Under the pieces are notes generated by a model, which had not been told where the DNA came from, ran no database searches, and saw only the letters and a program-made list of their open reading frames with translations. A DNA stretch of 64,000 bases from Halomicrobium sp. LC1Hm (GTDB lineage Archaea > Halobacteriota > Halobacteria > Halobacteriales > Haloarculaceae): positions 1,364,001 to 1,428,000 of the forward strand of contig NZ_CP044129.1 of the NCBI RefSeq assembly GCF_009617995.1. Direction: 5' to 3'. Position 1 is the stretch's first letter. Each line of letters starts with the position of its first letter. Shown one piece after another: positions 26,236 through 34,807 of this stretch. The translations under genes and the position numbers were made by a program.

Positions 26236-26706
26236 GGCACCGAACTCGTCTCTCGACACCCTGACGACGACCGTCTCGTCGACCGCACGCAGATCGTACT
26301 CGGGGATCGAATCGCCGGTCCGCGTCACCAGCATCGGCTCGACGAGTCGGGGTTCAGCGTCGTCGTCCTCGGGCGGCTCGACGCCGTACACCTTCAGGAA
26401 CCGGTCGCGTTCGTCCTCGTCGACGGCGTCGTCGCGCATCGCCGTCGCCAGCGACCGCGAGAGCCACTCCGTCTCGCTGACCGACGGTTCGAGCACCATC
26501 GCGGCGTCGGTGAAGCGAACGAGATACCAGTTGAGGTCGTTGCAAAGCGCCACCGCGGCCCCCAGGCTGACGGTCTCGACGGCCAGGGCGTTGGCGAACG
26601 GCTCCCGAATGTCGTAGGTCGCCAGCGCTTCCCGTGCGGTCTCGCGCGAGAGCAGTTCGTACCGGAGGTTGCAGTCCTCGGAGCCGACGAGACACACTCG
26701 CGCCAT
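26233..26706 (-). CDS. DUF5804-like haloarchaeal protein
   Basis: A 157-residue acidic protein starting MARVCLVGSEDCNLRYELLS. This opening, and the phrase RETAREALATYDIREPFANAL, match the haloarchaeal family I recall as DUF5804. It has no signal or membrane segment. A central VSLGAAVALCNDLNWYLVRFT looks like a buried strand-helix unit; the fold is unknown. It lies 41 bp downstream of thiI start-to-stop on the same strand and is likely transcribed after it. The TGA stop is the end of the palindromic repeat. Confidence 0.8.
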   Translation of the reverse strand: MARVCLVGSEDCNLRYELLSRETAREALATYDIREPFANALAVETVSLGAAVALCNDLNWYLVRFTDAAMVLEPSVSETEWLSRSLATAMRDDAVDEDERDRFLKVYGVEPPEDDDAEPRLVEPMLVTRTGDSIPEYDLRAVDETVVVRVSRDEFGA

Positions 26707-26747
26707 CGTCCTGTCCGAGACGGTCGCCGGGGATAGTGGTTTCGCTC

Positions 26748-27935
26748 TCAGCGGTCGCGGGCGACGACCTCGGCACGCTCGGCGACGGCCCTCGCACGCT
26801 CGAACAGGTCGTCAGGTTCGCGCTCGCGGAGGGCGTGCAGGTCGGCGCTCGTCTCGGGCAGCGACGGCGCGACGCGGTTACAGCCGGTCGGGATCGTCGA
26901 CGCCTCGAAGGTTCCGATCTCGCGGGCTAGCTGCGTGATCTCGGCCTTGTCGGCGGTCAGGTTCGGCCGGAAGACTGGACAGTCGACCGCCGCGTCCGTC
27001 ACCGCGAGGTTGGCGCTCGTCTGGCTCGACTTCTGTCCGATCGCCTCGCCGGTCGCCACGCCGACGGCGTCGGTACGCTCGGCGATCCGGGCCCCGACGG
27101 CGAGCATGAACCGCCGCAGAGCGAGCATCCGTCGGGCGTCCAACTCCGCTGAGAGCCGTTCCACGACATCCCCACCGTCGGCGACCCGCACCGAGAGGTC
27201 GAAGTTCGGGACGTAGCCGGCGAGCGTCTCGGCGGTCGAGAGGGCTCGCGCGCGGTGGTCCGGGCCGCCGTACGCTCCGAGGTCGACGTACACCGGCACG
27301 ACGGGACAGCCCCGCTTGAGCAGCTTCCAGGCCGCGACGGGAGAGTCGATCCCCCCGGAGAGCAAGACGACGACGGGCTCCTGGGTCCCGACGGGGAGTC
27401 CACCGGGACCCGCCTGCTTGTCGAGAAACAGGTACGCGACCTCTCGACGACACTCGACGTGGAACGTCAGGTCGGGATCGTCGAGGTCGACCGCCGGATC
27501 GCCGCCCGCCGCTTCGATCGCGGCCCAGACGGCAGCGCCGCCGTCGGACTCGATGTCCTCGCTGGAGAAGTCGTGGGCAGACTGCTGGCCGGCCCGGCGA
27601 GCGTCGACGGCGAAGGTGCCGCCGTCGAACCGTTCGCGTGCGATCTCTGCCAGCCCCTCACAGATTGCGTCGAGCGTCGGCTCGGTGCGGACGGCGGCGC
27701 TCGCAGAGACGACGCCGAAGGTGTCTGTTGCGGCCTCGACGGCAGCGCCGGGCTCGTCGGTGTGGACGAACAGCCGCGTCCGTTCGCGCTCGACGGAGCC
27801 GCCGACGCCGCGATCTGCGAGCAGCGCCGAGAGGTTCGTCGCCAGTCGCTCCTCCATCGATCGGCGCACCTGTTCGCTCTTGGTCCCGATCTCGCCGTGG
27901 CGAACGAGGACGATGTCGGCTCCCGGCGGGTGCAT
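26748..27935 (-). CDS. thiI: tRNA 4-thiouridine synthase
   Basis: A 395-residue enzyme that adenylates U8 of tRNA and inserts sulfur. The start at 27935 gives the normal opening PGADIVLVRHGEIGTKSEQV. Residues 1-165 hold the ferredoxin-like and THUMP domains. The PP-loop ATP-binding motif VVLLSGGIDSPVAAW lies near 175-190, and GEAIGQKSSQTSANL near 300 is also conserved. The rhodanese extension of bacterial ThiI is lacking, as usual in archaea, so the sulfur relay must use another donor. DUF5804 follows on the same strand. Confidence 0.93.
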   Translation of the reverse strand: MHPPGADIVLVRHGEIGTKSEQVRRSMEERLATNLSALLADRGVGGSVERERTRLFVHTDEPGAAVEAATDTFGVVSASAAVRTEPTLDAICEGLAEIARERFDGGTFAVDARRAGQQSAHDFSSEDIESDGGAAVWAAIEAAGGDPAVDLDDPDLTFHVECRREVAYLFLDKQAGPGGLPVGTQEPVVVLLSGGIDSPVAAWKLLKRGCPVVPVYVDLGAYGGPDHRARALSTAETLAGYVPNFDLSVRVADGGDVVERLSAELDARRMLALRRFMLAVGARIAERTDAVGVATGEAIGQKSSQTSANLAVTDAAVDCPVFRPNLTADKAEITQLAREIGTFEASTIPTGCNRVAPSLPETSADLHALREREPDDLFERARAVAERAEVVARDR

Positions 27936-27973
27936 ACCGATGCTTGACCGATCCGGGATAAAGGAATGTCGCC

Positions 27974-28058
27974 TCATACGGAGCGTTGTCGTTACGTACC
28001 GGTGAGCGTCTACCCCGTGGCGACACCCACCGGTACATCGCTACAACCGTCCGTATCA
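27974..28058. repeat. Imperfect palindrome of a second family, upstream of thiI
   Basis: TCATACGGAGCGTTGTCGTT at the left and ACAACCGTCCGTATCA at the right are mirror images with a few mismatches. Inside are a second pair (TACCGGTG and CACCGGTA) and the centre TACCCCGTGGCGACA. Its size (85 bp), intergenic position and TATCA end resemble the 19861 family, but the sequence differs. It is likely another class of dispersed palindromic element. Confidence 0.7.
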
Positions 28059-28122
28059 GATCGCACTCCGCGGGTCACTCCGTTCCCCGCGTCGGTTCGA
28101 GGCTGGTCGCTCCGCGCCTCGC

Positions 28123-28325
28123 AATTTCCGAGAGCCGCGCTCCCGATGGTCGCTTTGGCTCTCGCTGCTCGCGTGTCATTCCCTCCGCTCACTCCCGCTC
28201 GTAATTTCCGAGGCCCGCTCCCGGAGGTCGCTTTGGCTCTCGCTGCCCGCGTGTCGTTCCCTCCGTTCTCTCCCGCTCGCAATTTCCGAGAGCCGCGCTC
28301 CCGGAGGTCGCTTTGGCTCTCGCTT
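28123..28325. repeat. Tandem repeat of 78-80 bp, two and a half units
   Basis: The unit starts AATTTCCGAG at 28123, 28203 and 28281. It continues with CCCGCTCC, GGTCGCTTTGGCTCTCGCT, and a tract ending CTCCCGCTCG. The third unit stops after GGCTCTCGCT and runs straight into the mat stop codon at 28324. The units differ from one another at several positions, so it is not a very recent event. Together with the palindrome it fills the 388 bp between thiI and mat; I see no gene there. Confidence 0.85.
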
Positions 28326-29526
28326 AGAACGTCGAGAGCTCACCGTCGACGACGCGTCGGGTGACGTTGGTCACGTTGGCCAGCTCGTCGTCGATCGCGG
28401 CCTCGACCTCGTCCTCGATGTCCGCGACGGTGACGCCGTCCTCGGTGACGAGTTCGGCGTCGGCGACGTGGGGCTGGTCGATCGGCGAGCCGATCTGAGA
28501 GAGCAGTCGGATCTGGAGTTGTTCGATGCCGTCGACCTCGTCAACGACGCTCTTTGCGATCTCCGTCGAGAGGAGGTTGTAGATCTTCCCGATGTGGTTG
28601 ACCGGGTTCTTGCCGGAGGTGGCCTCCATACTCATCGGTCGGTTCGGAGTGATGAGGCCGTTCGCGCGGTTGCCGCGGCCGACGGAGCCGTCGTCGCCCT
28701 GCTCGGCGGAGGTGCCGGTCGTCGTCAGGTAGATCGACCCCTCGTCGTAGTCGTCGGCGGTGTTGACGTGGACCGTCACCGCTCGGTCGGTGAACTCCGT
28801 GGCGAGGTCTTCGACGTACCGGCGGACGCTGGCGACGGCGTCCTTGTACGCTTCGAGGTCCTCGATGTGTCGGTCCACCATCGCCGCGGCGACGGTCACG
28901 TCGATGTGGTCGCCCTCGCGCTTGCCCATCACTTTCACGTCCTGCCCGACTTCCGGGTGGTCGACCGAGTACTCGCCGTTGAGCCGTTGCTCGGTGGCTT
29001 TGACGATCTGTTCGGTTTCCGACAGCGGTGCGTGCCCGACGCCGTAGCTCGTGTCGTTGGCCATCGGCACGGCCCCCTCGTCGCCGAACACGTCCTGGAG
29101 GTCGCCGCTGCCCTCGCCGAGGCGAACGTCGACGACGATGTCCGTGCCGACGTCCAGATACGGGAAGTTCGCCTCCAGGTAGTCCCGCGCCGCTTCGAGC
29201 GCGATCGTCTCCGCGGGAATGCGCTCGCCCTCGTAGGTCTTGGTCGCCCGTCCGACGATCAGCAGATAGATCGGTTCCAGCACCTCGCCGCCGCCGAAGG
29301 CCGGAGCGGCGGTCCCGGCGACGAGCTGGCTCTCGTCGGTGTTGTAGTGCAGGACCGTTCCGAAGCGGTCGAGGTACGTCTGTGCGAGGGCCCGCGAGAC
29401 CGTCTCCGCGACGCCGTCACAGATCGAGTCGGGATGACCGATCCCCTTTCGCTCGACGATCTCGACGCCCTGTTCCTCGACTGCCAGCCCAGAAGACGGC
29501 TGCACGTGGATGTTCCGATCTGTCAT
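28324..29526 (-). CDS. mat: S-adenosylmethionine synthetase, archaeal type
   Basis: A 400-residue enzyme that makes S-adenosylmethionine from methionine and ATP. It belongs to the archaeal family, which is distant from bacterial MetK. Motifs: [17 protein letters not shown] near 25-41, [18 protein letters not shown] near 68-85, and the catalytic loop [20 protein letters not shown] followed by [13 protein letters not shown]. Length is normal. The gene is flanked downstream by the tandem repeat that forms its 3' untranslated region, and upstream by the CyaB gene 60 bp away. Confidence 0.95.
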   Translation of the reverse strand: MTDRNIHVQPSSGLAVEEQGVEIVERKGIGHPDSICDGVAETVSRALAQTYLDRFGTVLHYNTDESQLVAGTAAPAFGGGEVLEPIYLLIVGRATKTYEGERIPAETIALEAARDYLEANFPYLDVGTDIVVDVRLGEGSGDLQDVFGDEGAVPMANDTSYGVGHAPLSETEQIVKATEQRLNGEYSVDHPEVGQDVKVMGKREGDHIDVTVAAAMVDRHIEDLEAYKDAVASVRRYVEDLATEFTDRAVTVHVNTADDYDEGSIYLTTTGTSAEQGDDGSVGRGNRANGLITPNRPMSMEATSGKNPVNHIGKIYNLLSTEIAKSVVDEVDGIEQLQIRLLSQIGSPIDQPHVADAELVTEDGVTVADIEDEVEAAIDDELANVTNVTRRVVDGELSTF

Positions 29527-29586
29527 TGGTACTGCGTTCGATGGCCCCGGTTCTATAACTTGCGGAAACCAAATCCTCGGATATGA

Positions 29587-30138
29587 TTACTCTCTCGCAT
29601 CAGCGTCGGCGTCGTCGAGTAACAGCCCGAGGTACGAGGTCCGGATCTGCTCGTCGGGATCCAGTCCGAGGTCGCGCATGAGATCGGCCGCGCCCTCGCG
29701 CGCGGCGTCGATCTCCTCGGCCTCGGTCTCGACCTCGACGAACGAGCCCGCGCCCGCCACCGAGTCAAGCGTGACCGTGTAGCCGTCGAGCCGGTACCGA
29801 TCGCGCTCTTTGCGAACCGTCGCCGCGGCCTCGAACCCGACCGACTCGAAGATCGCCGCCGCGTCGTCACCGTCACCGACCCCGGTCTCGATCTCCTCGC
29901 GGGTCTTCGACTCCGCGTCGACTTTGGGTCCCTTGTAGGTCATCACCGCCGAGGACTCGCCGTCGACGCTCTCGCGACGCACCCGCAGCGCCTCGTCGGT
30001 CTCGGCGAACTCTCTGTGGGGGGCGTCGTAGTACGTGTCCGCCTGTTCGACGGTGCCCAGGAACGTCGCCCCGAGCTCGTCGAGCCGCTCGCGCACGGGC
30101 TCGTGATCGGTCTCGACCTTGAGTTCGACCTCGTACAT
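29587..30138 (-). CDS. Class IV adenylate cyclase / CYTH-domain protein
   Basis: A 183-residue CYTH-fold protein. The signature Glu-X-Glu-X-Lys is at residues 3-7 (EVELK), followed by the usual charged strands: ADTYYDAPHREFAETDEALR, AVMTYKGPKVD, RYRLDGYTVTLDSVAGAGSF and VEVETEAEEI. Family members are either cAMP-making CyaB or triphosphatases; the archaeal ones have been reported to be thiamine triphosphatases or adenylate cyclases in single cases. Neither activity can be chosen from sequence. Convergent neighbours are lacking; it follows a divergent FKBP gene. Confidence 0.85.
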   Translation of the reverse strand: MYEVELKVETDHEPVRERLDELGATFLGTVEQADTYYDAPHREFAETDEALRVRRESVDGESSAVMTYKGPKVDAESKTREEIETGVGDGDDAAAIFESVGFEAAATVRKERDRYRLDGYTVTLDSVAGAGSFVEVETEAEEIDAAREGAADLMRDLGLDPDEQIRTSYLGLLLDDADADARE

Positions 30139-30270
30139 ACCCCGAAACTGACCGTCAGGGGATAAAGTCCATTCGAGAACGACAGGAGCGAGCGCGATAT
30201 CGGGCCCCGTCCGCCCCAGTCGCGCAGCCGAAACGTTGTTCTTAAGAGTGCAACGCCAGACCGATAGGGT

Positions 30271-31233
30271 ATGAGTAACGAATCCGAGGCCGACGCGGAC
30301 GAAGAACTCGAAGAGCAGGACGCAGAAGGATCAGCGGCCGATGAAGAGGAAGCCCAGGGCTTCGAAGAGGGCGACTTCGTCGAGATGGCTTACACCGCAC
30401 GCACCGTCGAGGGCGGCGACCTCGTCGACACGACAGACCCGGAAGTCGCAGAAGAGGAAGGCGTCGGCGAGGACCAGGAGTTCGCGCCGCGAACGATCGT
30501 GCTCGGCCAGGGCCACCTGTTCGAGGCCGTCGAAGAGGACGTCTATGGTGAGGAAGTCGGACACTCCGGCACCGTCACCGTCCCCGCGACCGAGGCCTTC
30601 GGCGAGTACGACGAGAGCGAGGTCCGTACCGTCGCGGCCGACAAGATCCCCGAAGACGACCGCTACCCCGGCGCACACGTCGACGTCGACGGCGAGCACG
30701 GCCACGTCGAGACGATCATCGGCGGCCGCGCGCGCGTCGACTTCAACCACCCGCTGGCCGGCGAGGACATCGAGTACGACTACGAGGTCCTCAGTGAGGT
30801 CGATGACCGCGAAGAGCAGGCCCAGGGCATCCTCTCGATGATGCTCGACATGGAGCTCGACGTGTGGTTCGAGACCGAGACCGTCGAGGAAGAGCAGCTC
30901 GTCGAGTCCGACGAGGACGACGAGGACGCCGAACCCGAGACCGAGACCGTCGAGGTCGAGAAGGACACGCTCTACATCGAGGCGACGCCCCAGCTGACGA
31001 TGAACCAGCAGTGGATGATGGGCAAGCAGCAGATCGCCCAGCAGCTCACCCAGCTGCTCGACATCGACCGCATCATCGTGCAGGAAGAGCTCGGCGGTGG
31101 CGGCATGGGCATGCCCGGCATGATGGGCGGCATGGGCGGCGCTGGCGGCGCTGACATCGAGGACGCGCTCGAAGACGCAGACGTCGACGCCGACGAGATC
31201 ATGGACGAGATCGAAGGCGCAGCAGACGAGTAA
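30271..31233 (+). CDS. FKBP-type peptidyl-prolyl isomerase (SlyD-like), extended
   Basis: A 320-residue protein. After an acidic N-terminal tail of about 35 residues comes a SlyD-like FKBP domain (GDFVEMAYTARTVEGGDLVD, then VTVPATEAFGEYDES, an insert-in-flap domain, and RARVDFNHPLAGEDI near 150-165). A C-terminal extension includes a long strand-rich section (VEVEKDTLYIEATPQLTMNQ), a helix (WMMGKQQIAQQLTQLLDIDR) and a Gly/Met-rich tail ending in acidic repeats. This makes it a cytoplasmic folding helper. TTCTTAAG about 28 nt upstream is the probable TATA element. The last 48 bp are duplicated downstream. Confidence 0.92.
   Translation: MSNESEADADEELEEQDAEGSAADEEEAQGFEEGDFVEMAYTARTVEGGDLVDTTDPEVAEEEGVGEDQEFAPRTIVLGQGHLFEAVEEDVYGEEVGHSGTVTVPATEAFGEYDESEVRTVAADKIPEDDRYPGAHVDVDGEHGHVETIIGGRARVDFNHPLAGEDIEYDYEVLSEVDDREEQAQGILSMMLDMELDVWFETETVEEEQLVESDEDDEDAEPETETVEVEKDTLYIEATPQLTMNQQWMMGKQQIAQQLTQLLDIDRIIVQEELGGGGMGMPGMMGGMGGAGGADIEDALEDADVDADEIMDEIEGAADE
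31186..31233 (+). repeat. Direct repeat, first copy (end of the FKBP gene)
   Basis: The last 48 bases of the FKBP gene, encoding DADEIMDEIEGAADE and the TAA stop, occur again at 31422-31469 with one difference (GAAGGC against GAGGGC). See the second copy for the intervening sequence. Confidence 0.9.
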
Positions 31234-31421
31234 GCGTACCGCGCCTCTGGCGCGGTTTCACTGAACCGAGTGTAACGAGGTTCAGCCTTTTTCGCCCACG
31301 TTTTTCGAGGAGTGGTTCGCGAGTAGTGCGGGACCGAAGGTCCCGCATACCGTGCGAACGGGCGCTCCGCGCCCGTGAGCAGACGCAGCGAGCGAATCCC
31401 GACGCTGAAAAAGGTGGGTGT
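31234..31421. other. 188-bp hairpin-rich insert between two copies of the FKBP gene end
   Basis: The segment contains four clear hairpins: ACCGCGCC-TCT-GGCGCGGT (about 31238), TGAACC...GGTTCA (about 31262), GCGGGACC-GAA-GGTCCCGC (about 31329) and ACGGGCGC-TCC-GCGCCCGT (about 31359). It also has AGCCTTTTTCGCCCACG near one end and GCTGAAAAAGGTGGG near the other. No gene is visible. It could be a small non-autonomous element or a piece of repetitive intergenic DNA. Together with 31470-31572, where I see nothing, it fills the gap to the TRAM gene. Confidence 0.55.
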
Positions 31422-31469
31422 GACGCCGACGAGATCATGGACGAGATCGAGGGCGCAGCAGACGAGTAA
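31422..31469 (+). repeat. Direct repeat, second copy (orphan FKBP gene end)
   Basis: A 48-bp copy of the end of the FKBP gene, 236 bp downstream of the first, including the TAA stop. It has no upstream gene body; the bases before it (GGTGGGTGT) belong to the hairpin-rich segment. The reading phase of the coding part is preserved relative to its stop, but the segment is too short to be expressed as a protein on its own. Confidence 0.9.
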
Positions 31470-31572
31470 ATCGCTCCCGCAACTTCTCCCGTTTTTTCAC
31501 CCACACCAGTTGCGTCGCTGTCGCGTAATCGGCCGTCCGCTCTGAATAGGCAGCGAGGATCAGCCAGCGATA

Positions 31573-31944
31573 TCAGCGTCGTTCGACGAACGTCGCGTCG
31601 GCCGACGTGTGACCCTGATTGAACGAGAGCACTTTCGCCTCGATCACGTCGCCTTTCGACAGTCCGCCGGGGATGTCCTCGACGAAGAGGACGAACCCTT
31701 CGACCTTGCCGACGGCGACGCGCTCGCCGGAGTGGTGTTCGCTGAAGTCCGTGATCCCGAACGCGTACGTCTCGCCGATCTCGACCGGCGGATCGCGCTG
31801 CTGGGCCGCGTCGTGGGCGCGTTTCGACTGGCGTCTGTCGGACGCGCCGCGTCGACGCCACCAGATCGCGACGAGCGCCAGAGCGAGCACCGCGGCCCCG
31901 CCGACCGCGAGCGGGGCCACACCGTCGACCGGAAGCGAGTTCAT
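31573..31944 (-). CDS. Membrane-anchored TRAM-domain protein
   Basis: A 123-residue protein with one N-terminal transmembrane helix (GVAPLAVGGAAVLALALVAI, about 8-27), a basic linker (WWRRRGASDRRQSKRAH) and a C-terminal TRAM beta-barrel (ETYAFGITDFSEHHSGERVA, then FVEDIPGGLSKGDVIEAKVL). TRAM domains bind RNA; several haloarchaeal TRAM proteins act as RNA chaperones. A membrane-anchored version is less common. Convergent with the FKBP locus. The start after TTATTTGCGAC (minus strand) fits a leaderless promoter. Confidence 0.82.
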   Translation of the reverse strand: MNSLPVDGVAPLAVGGAAVLALALVAIWWRRRGASDRRQSKRAHDAAQQRDPPVEIGETYAFGITDFSEHHSGERVAVGKVEGFVLFVEDIPGGLSKGDVIEAKVLSFNQGHTSADATFVERR

Positions 31945-32019
31945 ACCGACGACTGTGGAGGGTGTCGCAAATAAGTTGGAGGTATTCGACCGCAGGCGGA
32001 CGCGAGTACCGCAGCGGTG

Positions 32020-32484
32020 CTAACTCACGAGAATGTGGGCGGCGATGTCCTCGCGGATGATCGTATCGCAGTACTCACAGCGGACGCCGTCGTCGAGCAC
32101 CTCGAACGCCGAGTCGACGGGCTCGGACTCGGTCGTGATGCAGTTGCGGTTCGGACACTCCAGGACGCCCTGGACGCGGCTGGGGCGTTCGACGCGGTGT
32201 TTCTCGGCCACGTCGAAGTTCCGGACGATGTTGATCGTCGCGGCGGGTGCGATCAGCGACAGCACGTCGACCTCGTTCTGTGAGAGTTCACGGCCCTCGA
32301 CTTTCACGATGTCTTTCTTGCCCAGGCGGTCCGAGGGGATGTTCATCGCGACCGAGACCTCCTCGCCGCTGGTGCCGTCGATGCCGATGATCGCCAGCAC
32401 GTTCAGCGCCTGGCCGCCGGGAATGTGGTCGATCACGGTGCCGTTGCGGATCTTGCTCACGCGGAGTTCGGGGTCGTCGCTCAT
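32020..32484 (-). CDS. pyrI: Aspartate carbamoyltransferase regulatory subunit
   Basis: A 154-residue regulatory chain of aspartate transcarbamoylase. The N-terminal allosteric domain ([27 protein letters not shown]) binds nucleotides. The C-terminal zinc domain has Cys109 and Cys114 in ECPNRNCIT and Cys139 and Cys142 in RCEYCDT. It overlaps pyrB by four bases (ATGA), and GGAGGAG lies seven bases before the ATG inside the end of pyrB, a good ribosome binding site for a coupled gene. Confidence 0.96.
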   Translation of the reverse strand: MSDDPELRVSKIRNGTVIDHIPGGQALNVLAIIGIDGTSGEEVSVAMNIPSDRLGKKDIVKVEGRELSQNEVDVLSLIAPAATINIVRNFDVAEKHRVERPSRVQGVLECPNRNCITTESEPVDSAFEVLDDGVRCEYCDTIIREDIAAHILVS

Positions 32485-33395
32485 TGTGACTCCTCCAGAA
32501 CCATGTCCAGTAGCGCCATCCGGACGGGGACGCCGTTGTGTGCCTGCTGGAAGTACTGTGCGCCGTCGAGTTCGTCCACGTCGTGGTCGATCTCGTCGAC
32601 CCGCGGGAGCGGGTGCATGACCGTCAGATCCTCGTTGTGCTCGCGGATCGTCGCCGCGTCGATCTGATACTCCCCGGCGACCTCGTGGTACTCGCTCTCG
32701 TCGGGGAACCGCTCTTTCTGGATCCGGGTGACGTAGAGCACGTCCAGTTCCGACAGCACGTCGTCGAGGTCGGTGTGCTCGCGGACCTCCGCGCCGGACT
32801 CGTGGAGGTCGTACCGGACCGAGCGAGGCAGCTGGAGGCTCTCGGGGCTGACGAAGTGCTGGCGAGCGTCGAAGACGGTCAGGGCGTGTGCCAGCGAGTG
32901 GACGGTGCGGCCGTACTTCAGGTCGCCCATGATCCCGATCGAGAGGTCGTCGAACCCCGCGTTCTCGCGGATCGTGTACAGGTCCAGGAGCGTCTGTGTC
33001 GGGTGCTGGCCGGCACCGTCGCCCGCGTTGATCAGCGGCGCGTCGACGAACTCGCTGGCCATCTGGGCCGCGCCCTCGCTGGGGTGGCGCAAGACGAGGG
33101 CGTCGGCGTAGCCCTCGACGACGCGGACGGTGTCTGCCAGCGACTCGCCTTTCTTGACGCTGGAGGACTCGACCGTGCCCATGTCGACGATGTCGCCGCC
33201 GAGGCGTTTCATCGCCGCTGTGAAGCTCATCTTCGTCCGGGTACTGGGTTCGAAAAAGAGGAGCCCGAGCAGGGACCCCTCGTGTCGGTCCGCGTAGGCC
33301 GACGGATCCGCCGCGATCTCGGCAGCGCGGTCCAGCACCGCCTCGATGTCCTGGCGGGAGAGCTGTTTGGCGCTGATGATGTGGTCCTGGCGCAT
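32481..33395 (-). CDS. pyrB: Aspartate carbamoyltransferase catalytic subunit
   Basis: A 304-residue enzyme that makes carbamoyl-aspartate, the first committed pyrimidine step. Carbamoyl-phosphate binding loop [12 protein letters not shown] (about 48-59), then [20 protein letters not shown] (about 155-174) and the aspartate-binding [11 protein letters not shown] (about 258-268) are all intact. The start at 33395 gives [16 protein letters not shown], the normal family N-terminus; a frame running to 33596 is only open because it opposes the MinD-like gene. It is the first gene of the pyrBI operon. Confidence 0.97.
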   Translation of the reverse strand: MRQDHIISAKQLSRQDIEAVLDRAAEIAADPSAYADRHEGSLLGLLFFEPSTRTKMSFTAAMKRLGGDIVDMGTVESSSVKKGESLADTVRVVEGYADALVLRHPSEGAAQMASEFVDAPLINAGDGAGQHPTQTLLDLYTIRENAGFDDLSIGIMGDLKYGRTVHSLAHALTVFDARQHFVSPESLQLPRSVRYDLHESGAEVREHTDLDDVLSELDVLYVTRIQKERFPDESEYHEVAGEYQIDAATIREHNEDLTVMHPLPRVDEIDHDVDELDGAQYFQQAHNGVPVRMALLDMVLEESQ

Positions 33396-33477
33396 CGATA
33401 GGTACCGTGGCCGCGACGGCCTTGAATCTCCCGAACCGTCCCGAGCGTTCAAGACGGATGACGAGACAGTCCCCGCC

Positions 33478-34104
33478 ATGCTCGCGATCGCAGGCGGTAA
33501 GGGCGGGTCGGGAAAGACCACGACGACGGCGTGTCTCGCTCGCGGGCTGGCGGGCGAGGGGCGTGCTCCGATCGCCGTCGACGGCGACTGTGACATGCCG
33601 GACCTGCACCTCGTCGCGGGAGCGTGCCCACGGCCGGGTATCGGTGCCTACGAAGGCGGTGCGTCCCTCGACGAAGTCACGCACTCGGCCGTGGAGTTGC
33701 CCGGCGTCGAGGTGCTGCCGGCAGGCCGTGGCGGCGTCGGGGCACTCGAAGCGACCATGGAGCAGTTGGCCGCGACGCCGCGACCGGTCGTCGTCGATAC
33801 GCCGGCCGGCGCGTCGCCGGTCGTGGCGACCGCGTTGCGCGCGGCCGACGCGGTCGTCGTCGTCTCGACGGCCACGCCGGAGAGTCTCGAAGACGCAGCG
33901 AAGACCGCGGCCATGGCTCGCACGCTGGGCACCCGCGTCCTCGGTGCGGTGGTGACCCGGAGCGCGGGCCGGATCGAGCCGGAACCGCTGCTTGGCTGCC
34001 AGACGCTGGCCCACGTGCCGGACGTGACAGCACCGCTGACCGACGAGACTGTGGCTGCGCGGTACGACCGCGTCGTCGACGAGGTGGCCGAACGGAATAT
34101 TTAA
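33478..34104 (+). CDS. MinD/ParA-like P-loop ATPase
   Basis: A 208-residue deviant Walker A ATPase: [19 protein letters not shown] with Lys8 and Lys13. The switch segment [14 protein letters not shown] and [20 protein letters not shown] follow. It lacks the C-terminal amphipathic membrane helix of MinD, and the end VDEVAERNI is not hydrophobic. Haloarchaea have several such paralogues whose targets are not known. It is divergent from pyrB. The promoter of the next gene lies inside its last 15 bases. Confidence 0.88.
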   Translation: MLAIAGGKGGSGKTTTTACLARGLAGEGRAPIAVDGDCDMPDLHLVAGACPRPGIGAYEGGASLDEVTHSAVELPGVEVLPAGRGGVGALEATMEQLAATPRPVVVDTPAGASPVVATALRAADAVVVVSTATPESLEDAAKTAAMARTLGTRVLGAVVTRSAGRIEPEPLLGCQTLAHVPDVTAPLTDETVAARYDRVVDEVAERNI

Positions 34105-34105
34105 T
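34096..34105 (+). promoter_or_regulatory. TATA-like element inside the MinD-like gene end
   Basis: AATATTTAAT lies about 28-37 bp before the ATG of the KaiC-like gene, the spacing of a leaderless haloarchaeal promoter. It overlaps the last codons and stop of the MinD-like gene. Confidence 0.6.
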
Positions 34106-34132
34106 CCGTGTCGGGACGTGTCTCACAGTGGC

Positions 34133-34762
34133 ATGGTGAATCGTCTGCGGACGGGGATCGACGTTCTCGACCGCAAACTGGATGGGGGAATCCCGGAGGG
34201 GAGCATCGTAGCCCTGACGGCGGATCCAGCGAGCCAGGCAGAGCTGTTTCTGTACGAGTTGACCGCGACGCGGGGGACGCTCTGGCTCTCGCTGGATCGG
34301 ACGGCCACCGCGGTGCAGGCGAGCATCGAGCAGACCCCGGCAGAGACCGGCGACCCGACGGTGCGACACATCTCGGGCGAAGCGCCGCTGGACAACGCGG
34401 GCAAACTGGTCAGTGCGCTCCCGGAGACGTCGAACCTGATCGTCGACCCGCTCGACGTGCTGGAGGCCCAGGAACCACACTCCCGGTTCCGTGCCTTCAT
34501 GAACGACCTGCAGACACACATCGTCAACACGGGCAGCATCGCCATCCTCCACTGTCTGGACGGCCGCGAGGTCGCGTCGTTGCGAGACACGACCGAACAC
34601 TTCGCGGACGTCGTCTTCCAGCTCGACACCACCGTCTCCGGCGACGAGGTCGAGAACAGGCTGGCGATTCCGAAGTTCCGGGGCGGCCGCGCCCCCTCGG
34701 ACGTGATCAAGCTCGATCTGGTCGAACAGGTCAGCATCGACACGTCCCGAGACATCGCGTAG
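34133..34762 (+). CDS. RecA/KaiC-like protein with degenerate ATP site
   Basis: A 209-residue protein that begins like KaiC-family RecA-fold ATPases: RLRTGIDVLDRKLDGGIPEG, followed by SIVALTADPASQAELFLYEL. At the Walker A position the usual GxxGxGKT is replaced by TADPASQAE, so ATP binding is doubtful. NLIVDPLDVL occupies the Walker B place. Haloarchaeal relatives are annotated as HTR-like or DUF7125 proteins. The start follows the TATA element at 34096 by about 30 nt, so an upstream in-frame GTG at 34118 is less likely. Function unknown. Confidence 0.78.
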   Translation: MVNRLRTGIDVLDRKLDGGIPEGSIVALTADPASQAELFLYELTATRGTLWLSLDRTATAVQASIEQTPAETGDPTVRHISGEAPLDNAGKLVSALPETSNLIVDPLDVLEAQEPHSRFRAFMNDLQTHIVNTGSIAILHCLDGREVASLRDTTEHFADVVFQLDTTVSGDEVENRLAIPKFRGGRAPSDVIKLDLVEQVSIDTSRDIA

Positions 34763-34807
34763 TCGACCACCGGAGTTCCTTTGCCGACCCGCCGCCCAGT
34801 GTCGACG

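Noticed and set aside
28123-28325. Regular repeats considered as a CRISPR array
   Set aside because: The whole 80-bp unit is repeated, with no variable spacers, no cas genes and only two and a half units.
31234-31469. Region after the FKBP gene considered as a tRNA gene because of hairpins and a CGAATCCCG stretch
   Set aside because: No seven-base acceptor stem, no D-loop or T-loop spacing, and the sequence lies between two copies of the FKBP gene end.
32020-34014. Minus-strand frame of 664 codons covering pyrI, pyrB and the MinD-like gene
   Set aside because: Only its last part, from 32484, is pyrI. The rest is Arg-rich shadow of pyrB and of the opposite MinD-like gene.
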